Source: Agreia sp. Leaf210
GTDB lineage: Bacteria > Actinomycetota > Actinomycetes > Actinomycetales > Microbacteriaceae
Assembly (NCBI RefSeq): GCF_001421485.1
Contig: NZ_LMKK01000002.1
Location: 124,001 to 188,000 of the forward strand
DNA: 64,000 bases
Direction of reading: 5' to 3'
Part shown: positions 1-8,308 of the stretch, piece by piece
Position numbering within the stretch: the first letter of the stretch is position 1
Layout: every line of letters begins with the position of its first letter
Made by a program: the position numbers and the translations under genes
Notes under the pieces: model-generated
Databases searched by the model: none
What the model was told of the DNA's origin: nothing
What the model saw: only the letters and a program-made list of their open reading frames with translations

Positions 1-1204
1 CAGCGACCAAGAGCGCGCCGGCCACGACGAGGGTGATGAGGTACGCGACAGGCAATGACGTCAAGCCGAACCCGTCGAGCAGGGCCGCGCCGACGAGCGC
101 TCCCCCGCCGATGCCGATGTTGAACGACGTCGAATAGAACGCGCTGGCGGTGTCGCGGATATCGACCGAGGCGACGTGCAGCAGTCGAGCGGCGAGCAGC
201 GGAGGCAGCGTTCCGAAGACGAGACCCCACAGCACGAAGGCGGGAATCGCGATGAAGGGGTTGACCGCGAACACCGCCATGACGGTCACGGACACGGCGG
301 TGACGGCGACCCCGATCACGACGCCGAGCGTGGGGCGGCGACCGAACACCGTGCCGGCGAGCAGAAGCCCGCCCGCACCCGCCAGACCGAAGATCGCGAG
401 CAGGAGGCCGACGTGACTCGAATCGACGCCGAGTTCACCCGTGAGATAAGGAGCGATGAAGGTGTAGAACGAGTAGTGGCCGATCATGATGACCGCGGCC
501 AGCAGGCACAGGAGGGCGACGGCGGGAACCGTCGAATCCAGCTTTCGCCGGCCAGACGGATGCCGCTCGGGCAGCGCGTCGGACTTGGCGGGACGCTCCA
601 CCCGGGGCAGCAGCCACAGCATGAGCGCGGCGCCGATGATGCAGAGAACGGCGATCGCTCCGAAGGCGCTGCGCCAGCCGATCGCCTGGCCCAGCACGGT
701 GCCGAGTGGCACGCCGAGCACGAACGCGAGAGTGCCGCCGCCCGTGGTGATGGCCACAGCGCGACCGAGCTGCTCCTTGGGAACCAGGTACCCCGAGTAG
801 GCGCCCATGACAGCCCAGAACAAGCCGTGCGCCATGCCTCCGACGATCCGGGCCCCCACGAGGATCTCGAAGGTGGGCGCGATGGCGGTGACAGCACTCG
901 AGAGCGAGACCACGATCAGGACGAGAACGATGAGGCGGTGACGCGACACGCTGCGGGTCAGGCGCGACAGCGGGATGCTCGTGAGCACCACCGCGAACGC
1001 GAAGACGGAGACGAGCAGGCCGATCTGCGATTCGCCCACCCGGAGCTCTGTGCTCATCTCGGGCAGAAGACCGGTGGGCAGCATCTCGGCGGTCACCGAG
1101 AGGAAGACGGCGGAGGCGAGCACGAGGAGCCCGCCCCAGGGAAACGGTCGACCGGGAGCCCCGGTCGGGACGACGGCGATGGGAGAGGTGAACGGCTGAG
1201 TCAC
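1..1204 (-). CDS. MFS transporter, DHA1 exporter type, cut by the window edge
   Basis: From a GTG at 1204 the reverse strand reads 401 codons without a stop and leaves the window at base 1, close to the roughly 400-residue length of the family. The protein begins MTQPFTSPIAVV. Its first membrane segment runs into AEMLPTGLLPEM, typical of the DHA1 branch of the major facilitator superfamily (AraJ/YdhP/CmlA-like proton-driven exporters of drugs or sugars). The substrate cannot be read from the sequence. No clear ribosome-binding site precedes the GTG, so the start is provisional. The gene is divergent from purU, and the 198 bp between them hold both promoters. Confidence 0.85.
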   Translation of the reverse strand, partial: MTQPFTSPIAVVPTGAPGRPFPWGGLLVLASAVFLSVTAEMLPTGLLPEMSTELRVGESQIGLLVSVFAFAVVLTSIPLSRLTRSVSRHRLIVLVLIVVSLSSAVTAIAPTFEILVGARIVGGMAHGLFWAVMGAYSGYLVPKEQLGRAVAITTGGGTLAFVLGVPLGTVLGQAIGWRSAFGAIAVLCIIGAALMLWLLPRVERPAKSDALPERHPSGRRKLDSTVPAVALLCLLAAVIMIGHYSFYTFIAPYLTGELGVDSSHVGLLLAIFGLAGAGGLLLAGTVFGRRPTLGVVIGVAVTAVSVTVMAVFAVNPFIAIPAFVLWGLVFGTLPPLLAARLLHVASVDIRDTASAFYSTSFNIGIGGGALVGAALLDGFGLTSLPVAYLITLVVAGALLVA

Positions 1205-1402
1205 TGCGGTAGAACGAACCAAACTAACGAAAGAAGGCGAACAGAGGCGGCGTCACGCCAGCCTGACGAGGGCGGCATCGGAAGGATCGGACGACACCGC
1301 ACGACGGGCACTCGACCTCAGGAACCGATGACGACGTCGTGCATGCCCGGGGCCGAACGAGATCCGTCGGCCACCCGCTAGTGTATCGGGAGGCAGAATC
1401 GG

Positions 1403-2272
1403 ATGGAAGAGGCGAGAGCGTTGACGAGTTCCCATTGGGTGTTGACCTTCGTCTGTGCCGACCTCCCGGGTATCGTGCACGCGGTGAGCGGCGCGGTCGT
1501 GCAATCGGGTGGCAACATCACCGAGAGTCAGCAGTTCTCCAGCGCCGATACGGGCCGATTCTTCATGCGGCTGCAGGTCGAGTCCGAATCCGATCGGGCC
1601 GTCTTCGAATCGGCGCTCGCACCGGTGATCGAACGCTACGACATGGACTGGCAGCTCGACGTGGTCGGCCGCCCCTTGCGTACTCTTGTTCTCGGCTCGA
1701 CGGCGGCGCACTGCCTCAACGATCTGCTCTTCCGTCAGCGCGCGGGCCAGCTCGCCGTCGACATTCCGCTCGTCCTGAGCAATCACTCGGTTCTGGCGGA
1801 GCTCGCCGGGTTCTACGGTGTCGCCTTCGAATCGATGCCGGTGACGGATGCCGAGAGCAAGGCCGCCTTCGAACGTCGGGTTCTCGACGTGGTGGAGCAG
1901 CACGACATCGAACTCGTCGTGCTCGCCCGCTACATGCAGATCCTTTCGCCCGAGCTGTGCGCCGCGCTCGCCGGCCGCGCCATCAACATCCACCACTCTT
2001 TCCTCCCCGGGTTCAAGGGCGCGAATCCCTACAAGCAGGCCCATGCCCGGGGCGTGAAGCTCATCGGCGCGACGGCGCACTTCGTGACGAGCGACCTCGA
2101 TGAGGGTCCGATCATCGAGCAGAACGTCGTGAGGGTCGACCACTCGCGTACCGCGTCTGAGCTCGTCTCGATCGGCCAAGACGAGGAGAGCCGCACGCTG
2201 ACACAAGCCGTGAAGTGGTTCTCGGAGCATCGGGTGCTGCAGGACGGCGCCCGCACGATCATCTTCCGCTGA
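1403..2272 (+). CDS. purU: Formyltetrahydrofolate deformylase
   Basis: 289 residues, the usual PurU length. It hydrolyses 10-formyl-tetrahydrofolate to formate and tetrahydrofolate, balancing one-carbon pools for purine synthesis. An N-terminal ACT domain (about residues 8-85, from VLTFVCADLPGIV) precedes the formyltransferase-fold catalytic domain. The catalytic Asn-His-Asp set is visible in INIHHSFLPGF and TSDLDEGPIIEQ. The HCLNDLL motif of the family is present. The ATG has a GGGAGG ribosome-binding site about 8 bases upstream. PurU and PurN share the catalytic fold; the ACT domain and length make this PurU. Confidence 0.95.
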   Translation: MEEARALTSSHWVLTFVCADLPGIVHAVSGAVVQSGGNITESQQFSSADTGRFFMRLQVESESDRAVFESALAPVIERYDMDWQLDVVGRPLRTLVLGSTAAHCLNDLLFRQRAGQLAVDIPLVLSNHSVLAELAGFYGVAFESMPVTDAESKAAFERRVLDVVEQHDIELVVLARYMQILSPELCAALAGRAINIHHSFLPGFKGANPYKQAHARGVKLIGATAHFVTSDLDEGPIIEQNVVRVDHSRTASELVSIGQDEESRTLTQAVKWFSEHRVLQDGARTIIFR

Positions 2273-2293
2273 CGCGGTCGGTACGCTTGAACC

Positions 2294-2656
2294 GTGAATC
2301 GAGAGACAGAGACCGCCGCCGGCAGAATCGGCATCGCCGACGTGATCCGGTTCGTGCTCGAACTGTTCGCGTTCGTCAGCCTCGGAATCTGGGGATTCCT
2401 CGCGTGGCCGGGCCCGTGGCTGAACATCGTCCTCTGCATCGCCACACCCCTGTTCGCCATCCTGTTGTGGGCGCTGTTCCGCTCTCCCCGGGCCGTCGTG
2501 AAGCTCGACGCGTTCGGCAAGGCGCTCATCGAGATCCTCATCATGGGGTCGGCGGCGCTCGCCTGGCTGAACCTGGGGCAGCCGATCGTCGCGGTGGTCT
2601 TCGGCGTCGCAGCGACCATCAGCGGCGTGATCTCAGGCCGTAGAGAACTCAGCTGA
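2294..2656 (+). CDS. DUF2568 (YrdB-like) membrane protein
   Basis: 120 residues with four hydrophobic segments (about 17-37, 43-63, 77-95 and 97-113) and a short charged tail, matching the DUF2568/YrdB family of unknown function. The GTG start at 2294 lies seven bases after a TACGCT minus-10 box (2282-2287), so the mRNA is probably leaderless. Its TGA overlaps the ATG of nagA by one base (TGATG), implying coupled translation. That link to nagA may only reflect a shared promoter. Confidence 0.8.
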   Translation: MNRETETAAGRIGIADVIRFVLELFAFVSLGIWGFLAWPGPWLNIVLCIATPLFAILLWALFRSPRAVVKLDAFGKALIEILIMGSAALAWLNLGQPIVAVVFGVAATISGVISGRRELS

Positions 2657-3804
2657 TGCTGCTGCACGGCGCTCGAAAGCTCGACGCCGACGGGATCGTC
2701 GACGACTTCTGGATGCTGCTCGTCGGCGACACGATCTCCACGACGGGCACCGGAGACAGCTGGCAGGCCCTGGCTCCGTCGGTCGCCGACAGTGCTCGGT
2801 TCGATGCGCGCGGCCGCTGGCTCACCCCCGGCTTCATCGATCTCCACGCGCACGGAGGAGGAGGCGCCTCGTTCGACGACGGCATCGACGCCATCGGCAC
2901 GGCCCTCGCGGTGCACCGCGCGCACGGCACGACGCGGTCTGTCTTGAGCCTCGTCACGAACCCCCTGGATCGTCTCGCCGAGAACCTGCGGGGCATCGCC
3001 GATCTGGCCTCGCGCGATCCGCTCATCCTCGGCTCGCATCTCGAGGGGCCCTTTCTCTCTCCGCTGCACCGCGGCGCCCACGAGCCGCAGTATCTGATCG
3101 AGCCCGACCCGGCGAACGTCGAGGAGCTGCTGCAGGCATCCGCTGGCACCCTGCGACAGGTCACGATCGCGCCCGAGCTGCCGGGAGCCCTCGACGCCAT
3201 CGACCGTTTCGTGAACGCGGGAGTCGTGGTGGCGGTGGGCCACACCGATGCCGGGCTCGAGGTCACCGCAGAGGCCTTCGATCGAGGCGCCTCGGTATTG
3301 ACCCACGCGTTCAACGCCATGCGAGCAATCCACCACCGTGCTCCCGGACCGGTCATCGCCGCGTTCGAAGACTCCCGGGTCGCCCTAGAGCTCATCCTCG
3401 ACGGTGTGCATGTCCACCCCGAGGTCGTGCGACTCGCCTTTCTGGCTGCGCCTCAGCGCATCGTCCTCGTCACCGATGCCATGGCGGCGGCGGGGGCGCC
3501 CGACGGTCCATATCGGCTCGGATCCCTCGACGTGACCGTGGCACACGGCGAGGCGATGCTGAGCGGTACCGAGACCCTGGCGGGATCGACCCTGACCCAG
3601 GACGCCTCGCTGGCCAACGCGATCGAACTCGCGCAGATCGATCCCGTGCTCGCCGTCCGGGCGGTCACGGCGAGCCCGGCCCGAGCCCTCGGGCTCGATA
3701 CGCGGTTCGGCTATCTGCGCCCCGGATACGCTGCGGACGCCGTGCTGCTCGACGAGCAGTGGCGCTCTACGACCGTATTCGCGAACGGCCTGCGGCTGGT
3801 GTGA
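2656..3804 (+). CDS. nagA: N-acetylglucosamine-6-phosphate deacetylase
   Basis: 382 residues, normal for NagA, a cytoplasmic metal-dependent amidohydrolase that converts GlcNAc-6-phosphate to glucosamine-6-phosphate and acetate in amino-sugar catabolism and wall recycling. Metal and catalytic positions visible: H64 and H66 (LHAHGGG), E130 (HLEGPF), H196 (GHTDAG), H217 (THAFNAM) and the catalytic D274 (VTDAMAAAG). It starts one base inside the preceding stop. No nagB, kinase or PTS gene lies beside it, so the rest of the pathway must be encoded elsewhere. A strong hairpin follows. Confidence 0.93.
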   Translation: MLLHGARKLDADGIVDDFWMLLVGDTISTTGTGDSWQALAPSVADSARFDARGRWLTPGFIDLHAHGGGGASFDDGIDAIGTALAVHRAHGTTRSVLSLVTNPLDRLAENLRGIADLASRDPLILGSHLEGPFLSPLHRGAHEPQYLIEPDPANVEELLQASAGTLRQVTIAPELPGALDAIDRFVNAGVVVAVGHTDAGLEVTAEAFDRGASVLTHAFNAMRAIHHRAPGPVIAAFEDSRVALELILDGVHVHPEVVRLAFLAAPQRIVLVTDAMAAAGAPDGPYRLGSLDVTVAHGEAMLSGTETLAGSTLTQDASLANAIELAQIDPVLAVRAVTASPARALGLDTRFGYLRPGYAADAVLLDEQWRSTTVFANGLRLV

Positions 3805-3848
3805 GCCGCGCTCGTCGCCTGCACGCGTCTGCCCTGCGACAAAACACT

Positions 3849-3884
3849 CGGCGCCGCGCCCTCCCGAAGGAGGACACGGCGCCG
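3849..3884. terminator. Bidirectional terminator between nagA and icd
   Basis: CGGCGCCG occurs at both ends (3849-3856 and 3877-3884) and CCTCC-cgaa-GGAGG pairs inside it, giving a long GC-rich stem-loop. It sits between two convergent genes and can serve both. The flanking T-runs are short, as is usual in high-GC actinobacteria. Confidence 0.75.
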
Positions 3885-3904
3885 GGTGGTTCAGGAGGTT
3901 TCGA

Positions 3905-5119
3905 CTAGGCCAGACGGGCCGCGAGGTTCTTGTCGAGCGTGTCGAGGAACTCCTCGGTGGTCTCCCACTTCTGCTCGGGGCCGACGAGAAGAGCCAGGTC
4001 CTTCGTCATGTGCCCGGCCTCGACGCTCTTGATGACGACGTCTTCGAGAGTCTCGGCGAACTCGGCGAGGGCCGGATTGCCATCGAGCTTGGCGCGGTGC
4101 GACAGACCGCGGGTCCAGGCGTAGATCGAGGCGATGGGGTTGGTCGACGTCGGCTTGCCCTGCTGGTGCATGCGGTAGTGCCGCGTGACCGTTCCGTGCG
4201 CTGCCTCGGCCTCGACGACCGATCCGTCGGGCACGCTGAGCACGCTCGTCATCAGGCCCAGCGAGCCGAAGCCCTGGGCGACGGTGTCGCTCTGCACGTC
4301 TCCGTCGTAGTTCTTGCACGCCCAGACGTAGCCGCCCTCCCACTTCATGGCCGAGGCGACCATGTCGTCGATGAGGCGGTGCTCGTAGGTGAGACCGGCA
4401 GCCTCGAACTTCTCCTTGAACTCGGTCTCGAAGATCTCCTCGAAGATGTCCTTGAAGCGACCGTCGTAGGCCTTGAGGATGGTGTTCTTCGTCGACAGGT
4501 AGACCGGGTAGTTGCGGGTCAGACCGTAGTTGAGGCTCGAGCGCGCGAAGTCGCGGATCGACGCGTCCTGGTTGTACTGCACCTGTGCGATGCCGTCGTC
4601 GGGTGCGTCGTAGACCTCGAACTTCATCGGCTCGGAGCCGTCTTCCGGCGTGAACTCGACCGTGAGCTTGCCCTTGCCCTTGAACACGAAGTCCGTGGCC
4701 CGGTACTGGTCGCCGAAGGCGTGACGGCCGATGATGATCGGCTTGTTCCACCCGGGCACGAGGCGCGGAATGTTCGAGATGATGATGGGCTCGCGGAAGA
4801 TGACGCCGCCGAGGATGTTGCGGATCGTGCCGTTCGGCGACTTCCACATCTTCTTGAGGCCGAATTCCTCGACCCGCGCCTCGTCGGGCGTGATCGTGGC
4901 GCACTTCACGCCGACACCGTGCTTCTGGATGGCATGGGCTGCGTCGATCGTGACCTGGTCGTCGGTCGCGTCGCGGTGCTCGATGCCGAGGTCGTAGTAC
5001 TCGAGATTGATGTCGAGGTAGGGATGGATCAGCGTGTCTTTGATCGCCTGCCAGATGATTCGTGTCATCTCGTCTCCGTCGAGTTCGACGACGGTTCCTT
5101 CAACCTTGATCTTGGACAA
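3905..5119 (-). CDS. icd: NADP-dependent isocitrate dehydrogenase, homodimeric type
   Basis: 404 residues of the eukaryote-like homodimeric IDH family, which oxidises isocitrate to 2-oxoglutarate and makes NADPH in the TCA cycle. Family landmarks are GDEMTRIIW near the N-terminus, KSPNGTIRN (substrate-binding serine and asparagine) near residue 95, the [13 protein letters not shown] segment near residue 130 and AHGTVTRH near residue 310. The TTG start at 5119 is chosen because AAGGAG lies six bases upstream and no ATG fits. A TAAGCT minus-10 box (5155-5160) precedes it, and a palindrome covers the presumed minus-35 region. Confidence 0.95.
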   Translation of the reverse strand: MSKIKVEGTVVELDGDEMTRIIWQAIKDTLIHPYLDINLEYYDLGIEHRDATDDQVTIDAAHAIQKHGVGVKCATITPDEARVEEFGLKKMWKSPNGTIRNILGGVIFREPIIISNIPRLVPGWNKPIIIGRHAFGDQYRATDFVFKGKGKLTVEFTPEDGSEPMKFEVYDAPDDGIAQVQYNQDASIRDFARSSLNYGLTRNYPVYLSTKNTILKAYDGRFKDIFEEIFETEFKEKFEAAGLTYEHRLIDDMVASAMKWEGGYVWACKNYDGDVQSDTVAQGFGSLGLMTSVLSVPDGSVVEAEAAHGTVTRHYRMHQQGKPTSTNPIASIYAWTRGLSHRAKLDGNPALAEFAETLEDVVIKSVEAGHMTKDLALLVGPEQKWETTEEFLDTLDKNLAARLA

Positions 5120-5171
5120 CGGCCACTCCTTCGCGTGTTTTCGGACTGTTCCACAGCTTAGCCGCTCGCCG

Positions 5172-5195
5172 ATATATCTCTACGTCGAGATATAT
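5172..5195. promoter_or_regulatory. AT-rich palindromic operator candidate upstream of icd
   Basis: ATATATCTC-tacgtc-GAGATATAT is a perfect 9-bp inverted repeat with a 6-bp spacer, conspicuous in a GC-rich genome. It covers the region 17 bases upstream of the icd minus-10 box (TAAGCT, 5155-5160), where RNA polymerase would contact the minus-35 site. The arm and spacer sizes suit a dimeric winged-helix repressor of the MarR or PadR kind. The regulator is not in the window. Confidence 0.55.
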
Positions 5196-5251
5196 ATCCG
5201 TTTGTACAGATGAAAGTGGCGGGCGGGTTCGAGGCGGGCTAGCCTTGCCCC

Positions 5252-5704
5252 ATGGGTGAACTGAGACTGGTTGAGTTGTCGGCGAGCAACATCGTGGCGG
5301 CGAACTCGCTCACGCTCAAGCCCGGCCAGGAGCAGTACGTGGCCCCTGTTTCGCACTCCATCGCCGAGGCCTACGTGAACCCGGTCACCGCGTGGCCACG
5401 CGTCGTTCTCGACGACGACGAGGTCGTCGGCTTCATTCAGGGCAACTTCGATCCCGAGAGCGACCACGAAGAATTCAAAGGTTGCATCTGGAGCATCAAC
5501 GTGGCGGCAGCAGCCCAAGGCCGAGGCGTGGGCCGCTTCGCCGTACTCTCCCTCGCCGACGAGGCACGATCGCGCGGCTACGACCGCATCACTGTCATGT
5601 TCGAGCCGGGTGAAGATGGGCCGGAGGCCTTCTTCTACCGCCTCGGATTCTCCAGCATCGGAGAGACGCAGTACGGCGAGACCATCGCCGCACTCTCACT
5701 CTGA
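5252..5704 (+). CDS. GNAT N-acetyltransferase, polyamine/small-molecule type
   Basis: 150 residues with a GNAT fold: beta strands around DDDEVVGFIQG (about 50-60), then INVAAAAQGRGVGRFAVL (about 83-100) with the acetyl-CoA pyrophosphate loop QGRGVG, and the C-terminal FYRLGF motif. The start resembles diamine or spermidine acetyltransferases of the PaiA/BltD group, but the substrate is an inference. A TAGCCT box (5240-5245) ends seven bases before the ATG, suggesting a leaderless transcript. It is followed at nine bases by an alkyltransferase-like gene and then a lipoprotein, probably one operon. Confidence 0.85.
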   Translation: MGELRLVELSASNIVAANSLTLKPGQEQYVAPVSHSIAEAYVNPVTAWPRVVLDDDEVVGFIQGNFDPESDHEEFKGCIWSINVAAAAQGRGVGRFAVLSLADEARSRGYDRITVMFEPGEDGPEAFFYRLGFSSIGETQYGETIAALSL

Positions 5705-5713
5705 CCCGCTGCC

Positions 5714-6085
5714 GTGGCGTCGCCAGCCGCGGCCGGTCACGAGTTCGCCCTCGACGTGCTCGACCTCGTCGACTCGATACCGGTGGGTCGCGTGCTCAGC
5801 TACGGCGATCTCGCCGCGATGCTCGGCTCCCGCGCATCACGAGCGGTCGGCACGGTGCTGCGGCAGTCGGGGTCGGGTCATGCGTGGTGGCGAGTCCTTC
5901 GATCCGGAGGACATCCGCCGGTGGGGCACGAAGCGCGCGCCTACGAGCACTACATCGTCGAAGAGACCCCGCTCGTGCGCACGGCGACAGGCTGCGGCTA
6001 TCGCGTCGACTACGCTGTAGCACGGTGGATTCCGACGGAGCCCCCGACCGAAGCCGTAAGCCCACGAGAAAAGGAGCAGCAGTGA
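5714..6085 (+). CDS. Alkyltransferase-like protein (MGMT/Ada C-domain family), no active cysteine
   Basis: 123 residues of the O6-alkylguanine-DNA alkyltransferase fold. The helix-turn-helix is at about 23-45 (PVGRVLSYGDLAAMLGS) and the arginine-finger segment RAVGTVLRQ follows. The position of the methyl-accepting cysteine (PCHRV in active enzymes) reads AWWRV: tryptophan replaces cysteine and a second tryptophan replaces the histidine. Proteins of the ATL group with this change bind O6-alkylguanine and hand it to nucleotide excision repair rather than repairing it themselves. The start is GTG, without an obvious ribosome-binding site. It overlaps the next gene by four bases. Confidence 0.85.
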   Translation: MASPAAAGHEFALDVLDLVDSIPVGRVLSYGDLAAMLGSRASRAVGTVLRQSGSGHAWWRVLRSGGHPPVGHEARAYEHYIVEETPLVRTATGCGYRVDYAVARWIPTEPPTEAVSPREKEQQ

Positions 6086-6486
6086 AGCGTCGTCTGCTTG
6101 TTGCCGCCCCCATCCTCGCCATGACCGCACTCCTGTCCGGATGCACGCTGGCGAATGCGATCAACCCGCCCATCGAGAGCGCCATCTACGCGACCCAGCC
6201 CGAGGCGGCCGGGGCCACCGGCAGCGTCGCGCTACCCGACTTCGTGCAGGCCGATGCCACCACGATCCGCATCAAGACCGACACCGCGGACAACACCAAG
6301 ATCCTCGGCTACAGCATCCCGGCTCCGCTCGCGGCCCCGATCGGCTCCGAATGCTCGAGCCCCAGCACGCCTGCTCTCGACGACACCTGGTGGGCCGAGT
6401 CCATTCCGACCGACGCCGCCATCACCTGCTCGGGCGCGTGGCACATCTACGTCGCCGGACAGACCATCTTCGCCTGGACTCCGTAG
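6082..6486 (+). CDS. Small secreted lipoprotein
   Basis: 134 residues from a GTG that overlaps the preceding stop (GTGA). KRR followed by a hydrophobic stretch ends in the lipobox LSGC with Cys21 as lipidation site, so the mature protein should be anchored on the outer face of the membrane. Two further cysteines (in GSECSSP and ITCSGAW) could form a disulphide. No family is recognised and function is unknown. Earlier in-frame starts exist but would run through the neighbouring gene; the GTG has AAAGGAG about seven bases upstream. Confidence 0.8.
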   Translation: MKRRLLVAAPILAMTALLSGCTLANAINPPIESAIYATQPEAAGATGSVALPDFVQADATTIRIKTDTADNTKILGYSIPAPLAAPIGSECSSPSTPALDDTWWAESIPTDAAITCSGAWHIYVAGQTIFAWTP

Positions 6487-6493
6487 GCCTCGA

Positions 6494-8308
6494 TCACGCC
6501 AGAGATTCGCGCCAGGAGGCGTGAAGCGCCGCGAAGCGACCCGTTCCGGCGATGAGGTCGGCCGGGGTTCCGTCTTCGACGATCCGACCGTGCTCCATCA
6601 CGAGAACGCGATCCGCGATCGCCACGGTCGAGAGTCGGTGCGCGATGATGATCGCCGTACGATCCGCCAGGAGCGTCTGCAGGGCATCCTGCACGAGCCG
6701 TTCGCTCGGGATGTCGAGCGACGCCGTCGCCTCGTCGAGGATCAGCACCGCCGGGTCGGCCAGGAAGGCCCGCGCGAACGAGATCAACTGCCGCTGACCG
6801 GCTGAGACACGCCCTCCCCGCTTGTTCACATCTGTTTCATAGCCGTTAGGCAGGCCCTCGATGAAGGCGTCGGCGCCGACGGCTCTCGCGGCCGCCTTGA
6901 TCTCGTCGAACGACGCCTCGGGCTTGCCGATCGCGATGTTGTCGGCGACCGTACCCGAGAAGAGGTACGCCTCCTGGGTCACCATCACGATGGCCCTGCG
7001 CAGATCTTTCGGGTGGAGCGACCGCAGGTCGATGCCGTCGAGAGAGACCTCGCCGGTCGTCGGGTCGTAGAACCGCGACACCAGTTTCGCCAGCGTCGAC
7101 TTGCCGGCGCCGGTGGACCCGACGAGGGCGATCGTCTGTCCTGCCGGGATATCGAGGTCGAACGTCGGCAGGATGACACGATCGCCGGAATAGGCGAACT
7201 CCACGTCGGAGAATCGCACGTGGCCCTTCGACGTCCAGAGATCGACGGGAGCCGTGGGATCGGGGACGCTCGGCTGCTCCTCGAGAACGCCGGAGATCTT
7301 CTCGAGAGCCGCGGCCGCCGACTGATAGGAGTTGTAGAACATCGCCATGTCCTCCATCGGGTCGAAGAAGCGGCGGGTGTAGAGCACCACGGCCAGAAGC
7401 GCGCCGACGGCCAGCTGACCGTCGAAGACACGCAGCCCGCCCACGAGCAGCACGACCGCGACCGTGACGTTGCCGATGAGAACGAGTCCCGGGTTGTAGA
7501 TGCCGAAGAGGCGGATGACCTTGGCGTTGACCTGGCGGTAGTCCTCGACCAGCTCACCGAAGACGTGCTCGTTTCGAGACTCGGTACGGAATGCCTTGAC
7601 CGCCCGAATGCCCGTCATCGTCTCGACGAACTTGACGATGACGTTGGCCGATGCCGTGCGCGTCTGCCGGAAGACCCGCTGCGACCGCAGCTGGAACCAC
7701 CGGGTGAGGATCGCCAGAGGAACGAGCGACACGAGAAGCACGCCGGCGCTGAGCGGGTCGACGAGGAGCAACGCCACGCCGACGAAGACCATGTAGAGCA
7801 CGCCCTGCACGAGGTTGTTGATGCCCGAGTCGAGGAGTTCGCGGATCGAGTCGAGGTCGCTCGTCTGCCGGGAGATGATGCGCCCGGAGGTGTAGCTCTC
7901 GTGGAACTCGAGGCTGAGCCGCTGGGTCTGAAGGAAGACCCGGCGTCGCAGATCGAGCAGCACGGCCTGACTGATGCGAGCGGAGAGGACCGTGAACCAG
8001 GCGACCAGAGCGGCGCCGATCACCCCGGTGGCGAGGTAGGCCGCTCCGGCGAGCGCGAGCGGCATCCAGTCGTTCTTCATGAGGGCCGGCAGACCGCTGT
8101 CGATGCCGAATGCGATGAGGGCGGGGCCGGCCACCTGCGCGGCCGTCGACACGATGATCACGACGATGCCGAGGATGAGCCGGGCACGGAGGGGCTCGAG
8201 CAACGACCCGAGGAGACGCATACTGCGGCTGCGGATCTGTCGGCTCTCGGCGCGCGTGAAGTCGTCGCGCTCCTCGCCGCTGGTTCCGGTGACGCTGGTC
8301 TGGCTCAT
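6494..8308 (-). CDS. ABC exporter half-transporter, subunit carrying the working Walker B
   Basis: 604 residues: six-helix type IV ABC transmembrane domain (about 35-330), then a nucleotide-binding domain with Walker [10 protein letters not shown], signature VSAGQRQ, Walker B ending LDEATASLD and switch histidine IIAHRLS. The catalytic glutamate is present, but the signature deviates from LSGGQ (Gly to Ala). Together with the upstream partner this makes an asymmetric heterodimer: this Walker A/B with the partner's LSGGQ forms the consensus site. Its ATG overlaps the partner's stop (ATGA, 8305-8308). The substrate is unknown; multidrug or lipid-type export is possible. Confidence 0.92.
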   Translation of the reverse strand: MSQTSVTGTSGEERDDFTRAESRQIRSRSMRLLGSLLEPLRARLILGIVVIIVSTAAQVAGPALIAFGIDSGLPALMKNDWMPLALAGAAYLATGVIGAALVAWFTVLSARISQAVLLDLRRRVFLQTQRLSLEFHESYTSGRIISRQTSDLDSIRELLDSGINNLVQGVLYMVFVGVALLLVDPLSAGVLLVSLVPLAILTRWFQLRSQRVFRQTRTASANVIVKFVETMTGIRAVKAFRTESRNEHVFGELVEDYRQVNAKVIRLFGIYNPGLVLIGNVTVAVVLLVGGLRVFDGQLAVGALLAVVLYTRRFFDPMEDMAMFYNSYQSAAAALEKISGVLEEQPSVPDPTAPVDLWTSKGHVRFSDVEFAYSGDRVILPTFDLDIPAGQTIALVGSTGAGKSTLAKLVSRFYDPTTGEVSLDGIDLRSLHPKDLRRAIVMVTQEAYLFSGTVADNIAIGKPEASFDEIKAAARAVGADAFIEGLPNGYETDVNKRGGRVSAGQRQLISFARAFLADPAVLILDEATASLDIPSERLVQDALQTLLADRTAIIIAHRLSTVAIADRVLVMEHGRIVEDGTPADLIAGTGRFAALHASWRESLA

